A stretch of 43,902 nt of DNA from Fulvitalea axinellae (lineage in GTDB: Bacteria > Bacteroidota > Bacteroidia > Cytophagales > Cyclobacteriaceae). Location: the NCBI RefSeq assembly GCF_036492835.1, contig NZ_AP025326.1:1-43902 (forward strand). The letters are read 5' to 3'. Below are positions 43,228-43,902 of the stretch, piece by piece (the first letter of the stretch is position 1; the number at the start of each line of letters is the position of its first letter). A program made the translations under genes and the position numbers. A model generated the notes under the pieces. That model did no database searches, had not been told where the DNA came from, and worked only from the letters and a program-made list of their open reading frames with translations.

Positions 43228-43902
43228 TTAAAAAATCTCCATCTGCCCGCCAACCTTCTTCCGATCCCGACCCCAAACCAAAACCTCAGCCACAAACTCC
43301 GTTACCGACCGCTCCGAATCCAGCCCGCGCCAACCCCTCTCCATCAAAATACGGTTCCCCGCCACGGCTTCCAAATCAACCCCGCCCGCGAACTCCGGCA
43401 AAAAATGGCTCGCCAGACAAGCCCCCGGCCTCCCGTACCGCTCCGCAAACCCGGCCGTATGCATCGTCCCGCCCTTGGCGCCCGATTCCATAACGAAAAC
43501 CCCGTGACTCAGCCCCGCCTGAATCCTGTTGCGCGCCACAAACCAAGACCTGTCAGGCCCCGTACCCGGCGGATACTCGCTGACCCAAGCCCCTCCGGCA
43601 CGCAAAATATCCTCGGCCAACTTGCGGTTCCCCTCCGGATAAACCTTGTCCAAACCCGTAGCCATCACCGCCACCGAAGGCCTGCCGCAACGGACCGAAG
43701 CCAGATGGCCCACCGTATCGCAACCCAGCGCCAGACCGCTGACCGTCACAAAACCCTCTCGCTTCACAAAATACTCCGACACGATCCTGTCCCCCGCCTG
43801 GCGCCCGTGACCGCTCAGCCTCCTGCTGCCCACCACAGCCACCGCCGGCCCCGATTCCAGACAAGACAAATCCCCCCTGAAATACAAAACCCCGGGCGCC
43901 GA
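43228..43902 (-). CDS. dprA: DprA/Smf-family DNA-processing protein, main part (continues at base 78-1)
   Basis: The frame enters from the window end and holds the DprA Rossmann core: VVGSRRLSGHG, SGLALGCDTVGH, ATGLDKVYPEGN, SEYPPGTGP, ARNRIQAGLSHGVFVMESGA and GGTMHTAGFA, all in the family's order. DprA binds single-stranded DNA and loads RecA during natural transformation. With the 26 codons at 78-1 the protein has 250 residues. It lacks an N-terminal SAM-like domain and most of the C-terminal winged-helix domain, leaving essentially the core. A core-only DprA on a plasmid, without other competence genes, might serve plasmid establishment or act as a nucleotide-sensing SLOG-type protein. The internal TTG at 43887 is not a start. 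Confidence 0.9.
   Translation of the reverse strand, partial: SAPGVLYFRGDLSCLESGPAVAVVGSRRLSGHGRQAGDRIVSEYFVKREGFVTVSGLALGCDTVGHLASVRCGRPSVAVMATGLDKVYPEGNRKLAEDILRAGGAWVSEYPPGTGPDRSWFVARNRIQAGLSHGVFVMESGAKGGTMHTAGFAERYGRPGACLASHFLPEFAGGVDLEAVAGNRILMERGWRGLDSERSVTEFVAEVLVWGRDRKKVGGQMEIF

Overview
The window reads as a complete circular plasmid of a Bacteroidota bacterium, linearised inside a gene. Minus-strand bases 78 to 1 encode the first 26 residues of a DprA/Smf protein. The frame continues without a break from base 43902 downwards, where a dprA frame enters from the window edge, so the two ends join exactly into one 250-codon gene. Rep_3-type replication, ParAB partition, Bacteroidota-style lipoprotein signals, weak Shine-Dalgarno usage and several conserved Bacteroidota small proteins support the phylum. 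A marine Cytophagales host (Persicobacter/Fulvitalea-like) is only a guess.

Layout. (1) 224-7446, backbone: an unknown gene, parA-parB with two perfect palindromes inside parB, hypothetical genes, an iteron origin (direct iterons 5953-6036, inverted iterons 6121-6162) and the Rep_3 initiator. (2) 7447-10805: a 1.5 kb non-coding stretch with repeated TGTCA/TGACA modules, leading into a large protein with two winged-helix-like domains that could be a second initiator or a regulator. (3) 10845-14434: a tandemly duplicated two-gene cassette, each unit a C-terminal-fragment-like protein followed by a leucine-rich-repeat lipoprotein, possibly orphan toxin/immunity modules. (4) 14586-17384: a GNAT-XRE gene pair with an operator-like palindrome (probable toxin-antitoxin), gene remnants, a small membrane protein and a glycine-zipper lipoprotein. 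(5) 18024-20220: umuD and umuC, separated by a repeat cluster. (6) 21469-40977, a ~19.5 kb defence island: an unusual fusion (degenerate HsdM methylase, HsdS-like target-recognition domain and histidine-kinase module) with a response regulator; a type I R-M operon hsdM-hsdS-mcrB-mcrC-hsdR with McrBC nested inside it; a Septu-like ptuA-ptuB pair; an XRE regulator; and a divergent pair of an NA37/YejK-like protein and a membrane protein. (7) 40978-43902: repeats, a GC-rich structured non-coding stretch, an unknown gene and the rest of dprA.

Three dispersed repeat families fill most intergenic spaces: a REP-like palindrome around GGGCATGCCC (11 copies seen), a stem-loop family with GGCAGGT..ACCTGCC-type hairpins usually just after stop codons, and a ~190 bp element in three copies, one of which has its 17 bp core inverted between flanking inverted repeats.

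The best candidate for an undescribed system is the methylase-histidine kinase fusion at 21469-24186 with its response regulator at 24241-25221. The methylase has lost the catalytic Asn-Pro of its NPPF motif. It therefore looks like a DNA-recognition sensor that drives phosphorelay signalling inside a restriction island. I saw no relaxase, type IV secretion gene, transposase, integrase, CRISPR array, rRNA or tRNA.
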